From a virus, in IMG/VR virus record IMGVR_UViG_3300033571_016741, positions 1 to 21,391 of that record: a DNA stretch of 21,391 bases. One strand, 5' to 3'. Below, piece by piece: positions 6,057-15,508 of this stretch (position 1 is the stretch's first letter; every line of letters starts with the position of its first letter). The notes under the pieces are model-generated. The model searched no databases and was not told the origin of the DNA. It worked only from the letters and a program-made list of their open reading frames with translations. The position numbers were made by a program, and so were the translations under genes.

Positions 6057-6815
6057 ATGAAAACCATCATTGTTGTTTCTGGGGGTTTCGACCCTGTTCA
6101 TTCTGGACACATACGATTAATCAAAGAAGCTCGTGCGTTAGGTGACATGCTGATTGTGGGCATCAACAGCGACGAGTGGTTGGCCCGCAAAAAAGGTCGT
6201 GCATTCATGCCCTGGACGGAACGCTTGGCAGTGCTTAATAATCTAAAACAGGTGGATGAAGTCTACACCTTTGATGATGACGACGGCACAGCCTGCCATT
6301 TGCTCGAGCAGGTCAGAGCTCATTATCCAGGAGATCGTATCGTGTTTGCCAATGGTGGGGACCGTACTCGCGAAAACATTCCCGAAATGTCAGTGTCCGA
6401 AGTAGAATTTGTGTTTGGTGTGGGCGGAACTGACAAGGCCAATTCTAGCTCGTGGATCCTACAAGAATGGAAAGCACCCAAAACCGAACGTGTCTGGGGC
6501 AATTATCGTGTGTTGCACGAAGCTGGTGCCCAGGTCAAAGTCAAAGAACTCACCGTAGAACCCGGGCAACGACTCAGCATGCAACGTCATCAACATCGTG
6601 CCGAACACTGGTTTGTCACACATGGCACTGCCACAGTGTATACCATAAACAGAAAGAGTGATGCTGAGCTCCTGGGTGAGTTTGGTACGCACCAACACAT
6701 ACATATTGATCGCGGCGAATGGCATCAGTTGTGCAACGAAACCAATCAACCTTTGCGTGTGGTAGAGATACAGTATGGCACGTCTTGTGTTGAAGAGGAT
6801 ATTGAACGTCAATGA
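6057..6815 (+). CDS. Fusion of a cytidylyltransferase-type nucleotidyltransferase and a PMI-type cupin
   Basis: A 252-residue two-domain protein. Residues 1-140 are a nucleotidyltransferase of the cytidylyltransferase/RfaE C-terminal type: GGFDPVHSGHIRLIKEA carries the HxGH motif (H15-H18), then MLIVGINSDEW and the late SSSWILQEW near 130-138. Residues 145-252 are a cupin matching the C-terminal domain of type II mannose-6-phosphate isomerase: RVWGNYRVL, VEPGQRLSMQRHQHRAEHW with likely metal ligands H178, H180, E183, then GEWHQL (H223) and VVEIQYG. Together it could make mannose-6-phosphate and activate a sugar- or polyol-phosphate with a nucleotide (inference). It heads the plus-strand glycan operon and overlaps the next gene by ATGA. 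Confidence 0.85.
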   Translation: MKTIIVVSGGFDPVHSGHIRLIKEARALGDMLIVGINSDEWLARKKGRAFMPWTERLAVLNNLKQVDEVYTFDDDDGTACHLLEQVRAHYPGDRIVFANGGDRTRENIPEMSVSEVEFVFGVGGTDKANSSSWILQEWKAPKTERVWGNYRVLHEAGAQVKVKELTVEPGQRLSMQRHQHRAEHWFVTHGTATVYTINRKSDAELLGEFGTHQHIHIDRGEWHQLCNETNQPLRVVEIQYGTSCVEEDIERQ

Positions 6816-7501
6816 CTCCAATTCCAATTTTTGTAGGCTATGATCCCAGAGAAGCCATTGCGTACCACACCTGTGTGAACAGCATTATTCGTCATGCCAC
6901 ACAGCCTGTGGCCATTGTGCCTGTGGCCTTGAACCTGTTTCAAGATTATGAAGAAACACACGGCGACAATTCAAATCATTTTGTGTACACCAGATTCCTT
7001 GTGCCACATCTCATGAGCTACACCGGCTGGGCCATATTCATCGATGGTGACATGATAGTACGAGATGACATTGTAAAACTTTGGAATTTTCGTAACGAAG
7101 GTCACTATGATGTCATGGTGGTCAAACATGACTACAAAACACGCATGACCACCAAGTACATGGGCGCCAAAAACGAAGACTATCCTAGAAAAAACTGGTC
7201 CAGTGTGATACTTTGGAATTGCAGTTCGTGGCCTAATAGGAAATTAACTCCGCAATTTGTTCAAAGTCAACCTGGCAGTTATCTACACAGATTCTCTTGG
7301 TTGGATGATGACCGCATTGGCGAGTTGCCCAAAGAGTGGAACTGGTTGCCCGATGAGCTAGGTGTCAATCCTGAGGCCAAACTGTTGCATTACACCTTGG
7401 GAACACCTTGCTTTACAGAATTTGCTGACACTCCCCAAAGCGAAGAATGGCATAGAGAACGTATACTAACAGAATATTGTCAACAACGTTCCGATGTCTA
7501 A
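6812..7501 (+). CDS. GT8-like glycosyltransferase
   Basis: A 229-residue protein with the opening FVGYDPREAIAYHTCVNSI typical of phage and bacterial GT8-like enzymes, and a DxD motif in WAIFIDGDMIVRDDI (D78, D80). Later DDDRIGELPKEWNWLPDE and LLHYTLGTPC match the second half of the fold, where a histidine usually helps bind metal. It should use a nucleotide-sugar with retention of configuration. It is coupled to the gene before by ATGA and to the gene after by an 8 bp overlap. Confidence 0.82.
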   Translation: MTPIPIFVGYDPREAIAYHTCVNSIIRHATQPVAIVPVALNLFQDYEETHGDNSNHFVYTRFLVPHLMSYTGWAIFIDGDMIVRDDIVKLWNFRNEGHYDVMVVKHDYKTRMTTKYMGAKNEDYPRKNWSSVILWNCSSWPNRKLTPQFVQSQPGSYLHRFSWLDDDRIGELPKEWNWLPDELGVNPEAKLLHYTLGTPCFTEFADTPQSEEWHRERILTEYCQQRSDV

Positions 7502-8294
7502 CTGGATTTTCCTCAGCAAAGGCGGTAACGATGAGTATGTCAACATGTTTGCCAACAGTGTCGGTGCTTCAGTAACCAACACTGACGATTTTGATTACAA
7601 CAACAATACCAATCCCATTGTGTTACGTGGCATACTCAAACACAAAATCATGAAACAGTGCTGGCAAGATTCAAGAGATTTTTATTACATTGATTCAGGA
7701 TATTTTGGAAATCAACCCAACCCACAAAATCCTCATGGTTGGAAACTGTGGCACAGAATCGTCAAGAACGATCTACAGCACGGTGATATTGTGCCAAGAC
7801 CCAGTGATCGTTGGGACCAATTAAAAATTAAATTACATCCAAGACGTCATGGCAGTCGAATCATTGTTGCTGCTCCGGACGAAAAACCCTGCAGATTTTA
7901 CAATGTAAATTATGACACCTGGGCGGAAGAAACCGTGGCAAAGATCAAACACTACACAGATCGTCCCATAGTGATACGTAAACGGGCACCCAAACGCATT
8001 GATCGCACACACAGCGATCCACTAGCAAAAGTTCTAGCCGAAGATGTGCATGCCTTGGTTACTTTTAACAGTGTGGCAGCTGTGGAAAGTGTGATGCTGG
8101 GTGTGCCAGCATTTACTTTAGCACCAGCCAACGCAGCTGCACCAGTGGCATCGCAGGATCTCAGTCAAATAGATTCTCCCTACTGGGCTGAAGAAGATAA
8201 AATACATGCATGGGCATGCCACCTGGCCTATGGACAGTTTCATGTCAACGAATTACAAGATGGCACAGCTTATAGGATATTAAATGCTAATTAA
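7494..8294 (+). CDS. GT-B-like glycan synthesis protein, paralogue 1 of 4
   Basis: A 266-residue protein. The first half has an unusual conserved-looking block, NPIVLRGILKHKIMKQCW followed by RDFYYIDSGYFGN and GWKLWHRIVKNDLQH. The second half shares a template with the three genes at 8284, 9318 and 11842: DRPIVIR (156-162), then FNSVAAVESVMLGVPAF (191-207), NAAAPVASQDLSQIDSPYW (213-231), and a closing W..HLAYGQF..NEL..G pattern. This layout (phosphate-binding RPxxxR, then NS...E...GxP) is that of GT-B capsule synthesis enzymes such as Kdo transferases, but identity is too weak to name a sugar. No Shine-Dalgarno sequence is seen; translation is probably coupled. Confidence 0.75.
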   Translation: MSNWIFLSKGGNDEYVNMFANSVGASVTNTDDFDYNNNTNPIVLRGILKHKIMKQCWQDSRDFYYIDSGYFGNQPNPQNPHGWKLWHRIVKNDLQHGDIVPRPSDRWDQLKIKLHPRRHGSRIIVAAPDEKPCRFYNVNYDTWAEETVAKIKHYTDRPIVIRKRAPKRIDRTHSDPLAKVLAEDVHALVTFNSVAAVESVMLGVPAFTLAPANAAAPVASQDLSQIDSPYWAEEDKIHAWACHLAYGQFHVNELQDGTAYRILNAN

Positions 8295-9318
8295 AATTTT
8301 CATGGCATCAGCCAGCAATTACCAAGAACGCGACACTTTGCTTAAACTTGGTCAAGGCATCCAAAATTGGGTTACACAGCAAAATGGGCAGACGCCACAA
8401 ACAGACATGGTACGAATAGGTCGCTGGGCCGACCTTGATATTGGTCTCACTCATGCACTGGATTATGAATACAGCGAAGGCTACACTGAATGCGATGTTG
8501 CTGTGTTTTTTGGTAGTTGGAAAGCCAGGGAAAAGAATCATCACATGACCAGAAGCAGTGTGGCTGGGGCCAGTCGATGTTTTGTTTGCATAGAAACACC
8601 GTTGCTGAATCGCGTTACTGACGCACCAAACACACAATGGCGCATGGGTATAAATGGATTTTTATGTCAAAGCGCAACATGGCCTGACAATGATCAAAGT
8701 GCCGGACAACAAAGATTAAATGCATTGGGCATAGGCGAATGGCAAGGCTGGCGCAATAATCCCAATGGTCACATATTGTTAGCATTACAGTTACCGGGCG
8801 ACGCCAGTTTGCGAGGTGTTGATGTCAATGACTGGGCATTTACCGCCATACAAGAAATACGCCAACACAGCCAACGTCCCATTGTGGTAAGAAATCATCC
8901 ACTGTCCTCAGGACGTGCCATGGCCGACCACGAAACCCTGGCACGATTGGTATTGATGCATAACATTACTGGTATTAAATTCAGTGACGGAGCCATGGTG
9001 CCATGGAGTGAAGATTTACGCAGTGCATATTGTACAGTAACTTACACCAGTGGACTGGCCATTGACAGTGTATTATCTGGTATTCCCACTGTGGCCTGCG
9101 ATAACGGAAACTTTGCTTGGCCATTTAGCAGTCACTATCTTGAAGAAATTGAACGGTTAATTCTGGCTGATGCTAATACTGTAAACACTTGGTTGCGTCA
9201 CTTGGCACAGTGTCAATACAGTGTGGAAGAAATGCAGTCGGGTGTAGCCTGGGAAAAATTATTGCCTCCAATTAACACAATACTTGAAAAACTGGCCAAA
9301 GGTGGCAAAAAGAAATAA
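8284..9318 (+). CDS. GT-B-like glycan synthesis protein, paralogue 2 of 4
   Basis: The longest family member (344 residues). The N-terminal half shares DVAVFFGSWKARE (71-83), FVCIETPLLNR (100-110) and QWRMGINGF (118-126) with the gene at 11842. The C-terminal half carries GHILLALQ (162-169), QRPIVVRNHPLSSG (197-210), YTSGLAIDSVLSGIPTV (254-270) and the final W...LAQCQYSVEEMQSGVAW. The HP after RPIVVR is the motif expected at the phosphate-binding end of a GT-B fold. The tail is basic (KLAKGGKKK). An 11 bp overlap links it to paralogue 1 and TAATG to paralogue 3. A start at 8302 (MASASNYQ) is possible. Confidence 0.75.
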   Translation: MLIKIFMASASNYQERDTLLKLGQGIQNWVTQQNGQTPQTDMVRIGRWADLDIGLTHALDYEYSEGYTECDVAVFFGSWKAREKNHHMTRSSVAGASRCFVCIETPLLNRVTDAPNTQWRMGINGFLCQSATWPDNDQSAGQQRLNALGIGEWQGWRNNPNGHILLALQLPGDASLRGVDVNDWAFTAIQEIRQHSQRPIVVRNHPLSSGRAMADHETLARLVLMHNITGIKFSDGAMVPWSEDLRSAYCTVTYTSGLAIDSVLSGIPTVACDNGNFAWPFSSHYLEEIERLILADANTVNTWLRHLAQCQYSVEEMQSGVAWEKLLPPINTILEKLAKGGKKK

Positions 9319-10274
9319 TGAAAGCTGTCAGCTACATAGCCACTTTACCTAGCAAATTGCTGTCAAGACCTCACAGCACCGACCATAAGTTTCTAACTCT
9401 CACTGGGTTCGCACAAGGTGTTTGTGCCTCGGGTGACACGGGCATAGTAGAATACAGCATGACATACCAGCCCAGCGAAGTAGCATTTATGTTGGGATGG
9501 GTGCATGAGCATGGCAAAACTGCACCACACTTGACATTTAGAAAACAAATAGTAGACAATCAAACAGCCAACGGTGGCAGAACTATTATTGCAGACAGCA
9601 ATTTGTTTTTGTACAAAAATACTGCTAATCCAAAAACATATCAGCGTTACAGTTATGACGGTGTGTTTCCTAACACGGGGGAATACTGTGACTCAGATCC
9701 AGATCCAGCTAGATGGACAAAAATCAAACAAGACATTGGATTAGAATTACAACCTTGGAGAACCAAAGGCGATCACGTGCTGTTGTGTTTACAACGTAAC
9801 GGTGGGTGGAGCATGGCTGGAGTCAGCACTATAGAGTGGGCGTTAAATACCATCAGGGAACTACGCAAGTACACCAATCGTCCCATACGCATAAGATCTC
9901 ACCCTGGCGACAAAGGTGCCGGCAGTGATTGCGAAAGAATTTTAAAATTAACACGTATTAACAAGATAGATCGTATTTCTTTAAGCCAGCCACAAATTGA
10001 TTTGGTCAGTGATTTGCACAATTGCTGGGCTGTAGTCAATCATAATTCCAGTCCCACAGTAGGTGCGGCCATTGAAGGCGTGCCTGTGTTTGTGACCGAT
10101 CCTGGCAACAGTCAGTGTGCTGACATTGCCAACACAAACTTGGCAGATATTGAAAATCCTAACATGCCAGACCGGCAACGTTGGGTAGAACGGTTATCAC
10201 AATTCCATTGGTGTCATGACGAAATTGTCAACGGCGTTTGTTGGAATCACATGAAAAAATGGGCTACAAAATGA
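9318..10274 (+). CDS. GT-B-like glycan synthesis protein, paralogue 3 of 4
   Basis: A 318-residue protein. Motifs in order are EVAFMLGW (54-61), RTIIADSNLFLYK (88-100), LQPWRTKGDHVLLCLQR (144-160), NRPIRIRSHPGDKG (187-200), NHNSSPTVGAAIEGVPVF (241-258), DLADIENPNMPDRQRW and a final LSQFHWCHDEIVNGVCW. The NHNSS...GVP block is the best conserved across the family and would bind the donor nucleotide or phosphate in a GT-B enzyme. The gene is coupled to its neighbours by TAATG (start) and ATGA (end). The exact reaction is unknown. Confidence 0.75.
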   Translation: MKAVSYIATLPSKLLSRPHSTDHKFLTLTGFAQGVCASGDTGIVEYSMTYQPSEVAFMLGWVHEHGKTAPHLTFRKQIVDNQTANGGRTIIADSNLFLYKNTANPKTYQRYSYDGVFPNTGEYCDSDPDPARWTKIKQDIGLELQPWRTKGDHVLLCLQRNGGWSMAGVSTIEWALNTIRELRKYTNRPIRIRSHPGDKGAGSDCERILKLTRINKIDRISLSQPQIDLVSDLHNCWAVVNHNSSPTVGAAIEGVPVFVTDPGNSQCADIANTNLADIENPNMPDRQRWVERLSQFHWCHDEIVNGVCWNHMKKWATK

Positions 10275-10993
10275 TAGAAGTAATTACCAGTTTCAATCAA
10301 CATTATTATGATCTAATTGGAAAAGACTGTGTGACAACTTGGCTAGAGCACTGGCCAAAAGATATGACATTGACATGCTATGTAGAAGAATTTAGATTAC
10401 CCGATGATCCAAGAATACAGCAACTTGATTTTTCTGTGCTAGAACAGAGTTACTGGGACTTGCAAAACGAAAACTTCCATAGCAGTGTAAAAAAGTTCAG
10501 TAAAAAAGCCTATCCTTTCATACATGCCATGTGCAACAGCTCTGCTGATTGGATACTATGGATTGATGCAGATGTTCTGTCTGAACATACAATACCAGCA
10601 GATTTTTGGCCCAAACAACTACAGGCTCAATATCTTTCTGCTTACATGGGAGTAATCTACTATGCAGACAAGGATGGTAATCCAGGCAATTGGTTGGTAC
10701 CCGAGACTGGAGTGTTTGCTGTAAACACAAAGCATCCAGGCTTTAGCGAATTCCGTGAAGAATACGCCAGACGTTATCGAGAAAGAGATTTTGATGATTT
10801 ACGCAGAGCCTATGACAATGATGTATTAGGTGCCGCAGTAGGAAAAGTGTCTGCCAAATATCTTGATTGGTGCAATGGTTTGGCCAAGGCATACAAAACG
10901 CCCATGCGCCACACAGTGCTAGGAAAATATCTCATGCACTGGAAGGCCAAACACAGCAAGCACACCTACAGTCAACTCACGGCTGACCAATAA
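10271..10993 (+). CDS. GT-A type glycosyltransferase-like protein
   Basis: A 240-residue protein. The start at 10271 (MIEVITSFNQHYYDL) is chosen because it overlaps the preceding TGA as ATGA; the longer frame from 10238 would overlap paralogue 3 by 37 bp. The GT-A core shows VITSFNQHYYD, WPKDMTLTCYVEEF, and a DxD in WILWIDADVLSEHTIP (D99, D101). It is clearly homologous to the convergent gene at 10972-11799: both have a KFSKKAYP/RFSHKIYA block just before the DxD and a GVFAVN/GLYAIN block after it. It is the last gene of the plus-strand operon, and its final 22 bp overlap the end of that homologue. Confidence 0.8.
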   Translation: MIEVITSFNQHYYDLIGKDCVTTWLEHWPKDMTLTCYVEEFRLPDDPRIQQLDFSVLEQSYWDLQNENFHSSVKKFSKKAYPFIHAMCNSSADWILWIDADVLSEHTIPADFWPKQLQAQYLSAYMGVIYYADKDGNPGNWLVPETGVFAVNTKHPGFSEFREEYARRYRERDFDDLRRAYDNDVLGAAVGKVSAKYLDWCNGLAKAYKTPMRHTVLGKYLMHWKAKHSKHTYSQLTADQ

Positions 10994-11799
10994 CTTTCCT
11001 TACGATCAACTATGAGATCCTTGGCATGACTGCGCCCTGTATCTTTGCGCCGACCTTTGAGATGATCTAGGTAAGCACCCCAAGCTGTATTGATCAACGG
11101 ATGACCTTCGCCGCGGATTAATCCAGCACTCCAGTTTAGTTGTTGCCATGTGGGATTCAGTGCTTGTACTTCTTTGCGTGTTTCATCAAATACCCAACAA
11201 TCATTCCACTCAGCCATGGTCATGAGTCTGCCTGAGTCATATGCCAATTGAAACTCTCGCAACCAAGACCTTGTCACAGGATCCGTTAAGTTTATCGCAT
11301 ACAATCCGCACTCGGTAAATTTTTTCTCTCTACCAAGAAACGCCAAGCCTACTGGGGGAGGTATTTGACTTTCAATAAACTCTAGAGTGATAGGGGTATG
11401 GCATACCATGTCAGCATCCATCCAAAACAACACATCTGCTGTGGTGTTTTTTGCGGCATGGCACACCGCATATATCTTGTGACTGAAACGTATGGCGTCC
11501 CAACGGAAACCAATGCCCGGCTGTTTGCCTTTGCGATCTGGCGGTCCCATGGCAACTTCACCACGTGCTCGTGGATCGTTTTTCCAACGCTGTTTGAAAG
11601 CCACAAGCTCGGGAGAACTTGAATGTAAATCACGTACAATCAAGTTTGATGCGCTTTCCTCTATGTCATGATCTTCAGGATATACCATTAGCGTAACTTC
11701 TTGAGGCCAGTTTTGCAAAAACGTTTGAATCAATCGTCTAGCATATTTGTCATATCCAGCACGATGAAAAGTTGTTACCACAGAGAATTTACGACTCAT
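10972..11799 (-). CDS. GT-A type glycosyltransferase-like protein, homologue of the convergent 10271 gene
   Basis: A 275-residue protein with FSVVTTFHRAGYDKYA, a WPQEVTLMVYPEDHD strand, then RFSHKIYAVCHA and the DxD in DVLFWMDADMVCHTPIT (D128, D130). GREKKFTECGLYAINLTDP and a SAGLIRGEGHP segment follow. Differences from its homologue include a 30-residue insert rich in charged residues (about 75-98, GPPDRKGKQPG). AAGGA lies before the ATG at 11799, unlike the leaderless genes nearby. It stands alone on the minus strand between two plus-strand genes. It may be an inverted duplicate or a separately acquired copy. Confidence 0.8.
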   Translation of the reverse strand: MSRKFSVVTTFHRAGYDKYARRLIQTFLQNWPQEVTLMVYPEDHDIEESASNLIVRDLHSSSPELVAFKQRWKNDPRARGEVAMGPPDRKGKQPGIGFRWDAIRFSHKIYAVCHAAKNTTADVLFWMDADMVCHTPITLEFIESQIPPPVGLAFLGREKKFTECGLYAINLTDPVTRSWLREFQLAYDSGRLMTMAEWNDCWVFDETRKEVQALNPTWQQLNWSAGLIRGEGHPLINTAWGAYLDHLKGRRKDTGRSHAKDLIVDRKESYWSAVS

Positions 11800-11841
11800 G
11801 TTTTTCCTTATAACTATATTGAACTATTTAATACTGTTATC
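11800..11841. promoter_or_regulatory. Divergent intergenic region with weak promoter-like boxes
   Basis: This 42 bp AT-rich gap separates the 11799 (minus) and 11842 (plus) starts. Plus-strand TATAACTA and the near-palindrome TATTTAATA (reverse TATTAAATA) resemble late boxes. TATTTAATA sits 8 nt before the plus ATG, where no Shine-Dalgarno sequence is seen. On the minus strand AAGGAAAAAC precedes the ATG. Matches to the late consensus are imperfect. Confidence 0.35.
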
Positions 11842-13660
<1,819 letters not shown>

Positions 13661-13676
13661 TTTGGCTTACAGGGAA

Positions 13677-13684
13677 AATTTATA
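13677..13684 (-). promoter_or_regulatory. Possible late promoter box for gmd
   Basis: TATAAATT on the minus strand matches seven of eight late-consensus bases. It overlaps the stop codon of the uvsY-like gene, 44 nt before the gmd ATG. It would let gmd be expressed late, apart from uvsX. Confidence 0.4.
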
Positions 13685-14132
13685 CCTGTATGTCTTCCAT
13701 GCCGGCTGTGCGCAAGCGAACCACATGACCCATTTGCCACTGTTTGGTATCAAGGCCTTTCATGATACCCAGCCAGCGATTTCGTAGCAGTGCTACTTCG
13801 TTGATGATGGTTTCAAAGTCTATGACTTCGTCTTCGCCGTCCACATACTTTTCAGCATCACGACTGGTCAAGGCACGCTGATAGCCTTCCAAGTATTTTT
13901 GAAAGTGTTTACGGCGTATCTTCCGTAGCTGAATGTTGAGATAGTTCAACACAGCCTCGATCTCTTGCAGTTGATTAAAGCGATGCTCAGTCACGCCTGG
14001 CAGGGCCGTGATGGCTTTTTCTACCAGGCCACCAATTCTGCAATCACGCTTGGCGTCTTCAAGTTCTTTCTCGTAATGTGCTATAAAATCTGGAATAGAC
14101 CCAAGATCGGCCACAATGCGACTATACCACAT
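13680..14132 (-). CDS. uvsY: Probable UvsY-like recombination mediator
   Basis: A 150-residue, mostly helical, charged protein directly in the uvsX operon. UvsY loads UvsX recombinase onto DNA covered by gp32. T4 UvsY is 137 residues. Support comes from size, position, a helical basic middle (NIQLRKIRRKHFQKYLEGYQ), a short RALTSRDAEKYVDGE segment comparable to the T4 VLSADKD region, and a closing WQMGHVVRLRTAGMEDIQV like the T4 IKHIQDMRAFEAG end. Sequence identity to T4 is low by eye, so the call is moderate. Its ATG overlaps the previous stop (TAATG), and its Shine-Dalgarno sequence (GAGG) lies in the acidic tail codons of that gene. Confidence 0.6.
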   Translation of the reverse strand: MWYSRIVADLGSIPDFIAHYEKELEDAKRDCRIGGLVEKAITALPGVTEHRFNQLQEIEAVLNYLNIQLRKIRRKHFQKYLEGYQRALTSRDAEKYVDGEDEVIDFETIINEVALLRNRWLGIMKGLDTKQWQMGHVVRLRTAGMEDIQV

Positions 14133-14383
14133 TAGTAGTCCTCGTCGTCCTCGTAATCTTCCTCGTCCTCTTCTTCGTCTTCTTCATCTTCTTGATCTTT
14201 TAGATAGTGTGCAAGAGCACGTTTGACTTCGCTATCTGATTTAAAAGTGTCCTTGATTTCATCAGCATCTACATCGTTGTCGATCAATACCGATACCAAG
14301 GTTTCGGCTGCTTCATTTCGATCTACAACATTGACATAACGACGTAATTCGTCCCAGATTTCTTTTGCTAATTCTACACTCAC
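14132..14383 (-). CDS. Small acidic-tailed protein in the uvsX operon
   Basis: An 83-residue protein with a helical body (VELAKEIWDELRRYVNVVDR, then AAETLVSVLIDNDVDADEIK) and a tail from about residue 62 made almost only of D, E and Y. The start is GTG at 14383 with GGAGG 7 nt upstream, inside the end of uvsX. I have an impression of similar proteins next to uvsX in T4-like phages of aquatic bacteria, but no function is known to me. The acidic tail may mimic DNA or contact gp32, UvsX or UvsY (inference). The tail codons give a purine tract on the minus strand that also supplies the next ribosome-binding site. Confidence 0.8.
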   Translation of the reverse strand: MSVELAKEIWDELRRYVNVVDRNEAAETLVSVLIDNDVDADEIKDTFKSDSEVKRALAHYLKDQEDEEDEEEDEEDYEDDEDY

Positions 14384-14385
14384 TA

Positions 14386-15444
14386 TTATTCCTCCGTGGC
14401 TTCTTCTTCAGTACTTACCGTTTCTTTCTGATTTGCGAAGTCGGCCATGACCTTGTCCAAACAACCTTCCTCATTGCTTTCCCAGGCCTTGCGGAACTGT
14501 TTGATAATTTCGCCATCGCTGGTCACAAACATGAGTCGATTGCCGTCTTTCTTTAACAGGCCTTTCTTTTCAGCCAGGTCCACCAGTCCACTGTAGGGAT
14601 TCATACCTGTTTCATAGGGGATCTTGACCTGCACACCCTCGAAAGGTTTGGCATAGCGTGTTTTCATTACCTTACAGCCGGCACGGATACCCATGACTTC
14701 GGAGATCTTGTTGCCATCCTCGTCTTCTTTGAGCTTCATTTTCTTCATGGCCACAACAATACTGCTTGCATAGATAAAGCCTTGACCACCTGAAATCTTG
14801 TCGTCGGGATCAAACATGTCTTGTGACGCATAGGTATGATTGGTACACACCAAGCCCACATTGTAGCTACCAAACATGTTGACACAGTTACGCACAAGTG
14901 CTGTCAGTGCCTTGGGTTTACGACCCAAGTCGCCTTTCATTTCACCTGCATCAAACTGATTTACATCTGTGGGTGTCAACAACATGCCCAAGCTGTCAAT
15001 GATAAACATGACCTTGGGACGCTCACCATCGGGCAAGGCCTTGTAGTCAGACATGAATGTTGAAATGGTCTTGGCCACATCGTCAATCATGGCCATGCTC
15101 AACTTGAGCAGTTTGCTTTCACTGGTGTCTACACCAAGGGCCTTGAGCCAGTCCTCATCCAAGGCATTTTCTGTGTCAATCAACACAACAAAGATACCTT
15201 GTTGTTGTGCGTTTCTAGCAATGTTGCCTGAACAGATGTAACTCTTTCCGGCACCTGACTCGCCCGCAAACACAGTGACCTTGCCCAGGGGAATGCCTTT
15301 GTTGAAGTCGCCCGAGATCAAGTAGTTGAGTGCATAATTGCCGGTGCTGATCCAGTCTGTGGGGTCGTTAAAACCAATGCTGAGCCCGTCAATGCTCTTG
15401 GTAATTTCCTTTCGGAACTTGCTTACATCAAATGGTTTTCCCAT
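14386..15444 (-). CDS. uvsX: UvsX, RecA-like recombinase
   Basis: A 352-residue strand-exchange protein of the RecA/UvsX family, which forms filaments on single-stranded DNA for recombination-dependent replication and repair. Walker A is GESGAGKS (61-68), with GIFVVLIDTENALDEDWL after it and Walker B in VMFIIDSLGML (about 145-155). VCTNHTYASQDMF and GGQGFIYASSIVV match the DNA-binding loop and core regions. The C-terminus is acidic (STEEEATEE), as in RecA-type proteins. AAAGGA precedes the ATG, and a sigma-70 promoter lies at 15480-15508, so it is probably an early gene. It heads the operon with the acidic protein and the uvsY-like gene. Confidence 0.95.
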   Translation of the reverse strand: MGKPFDVSKFRKEITKSIDGLSIGFNDPTDWISTGNYALNYLISGDFNKGIPLGKVTVFAGESGAGKSYICSGNIARNAQQQGIFVVLIDTENALDEDWLKALGVDTSESKLLKLSMAMIDDVAKTISTFMSDYKALPDGERPKVMFIIDSLGMLLTPTDVNQFDAGEMKGDLGRKPKALTALVRNCVNMFGSYNVGLVCTNHTYASQDMFDPDDKISGGQGFIYASSIVVAMKKMKLKEDEDGNKISEVMGIRAGCKVMKTRYAKPFEGVQVKIPYETGMNPYSGLVDLAEKKGLLKKDGNRLMFVTSDGEIIKQFRKAWESNEEGCLDKVMADFANQKETVSTEEEATEE

Positions 15445-15479
15445 GTTTTTTCCTTTGTTAGTAATTCGCTATACATTGT

Positions 15480-15508
15480 AGTGTAATATTTTTTGACAAA
15501 ATTGTCAA
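15480..15508 (-). promoter_or_regulatory. Promoter of the uvsX operon, with a palindrome over the -35 box
   Basis: On the minus strand TTGACA (15503-15508), a 17 bp spacer and TACACT (15480-15485). The -35 box lies in a perfect 18 bp dyad, TTTGACAA-AA-TTGTCAAA (15492-15509), which could be a repressor site. The TGA in the -35 box is the stop codon of the upstream gene. Confidence 0.75.

Noticed and set aside
5459-6070. Longer start for the methyltransferase gene (MMVFMLIF...)
   Set aside because: The extra 18 residues would overlap the divergent gene start and both promoter boxes. MDHFYNK at 6016 fits the promoter and the family length.
10900-10972. Terminator for the 10972-11799 gene inside the 10271 gene
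   Set aside because: A 6 bp dyad (CAGTGC/GCACTG) is present but the loop is 16 nt and no T-run follows.
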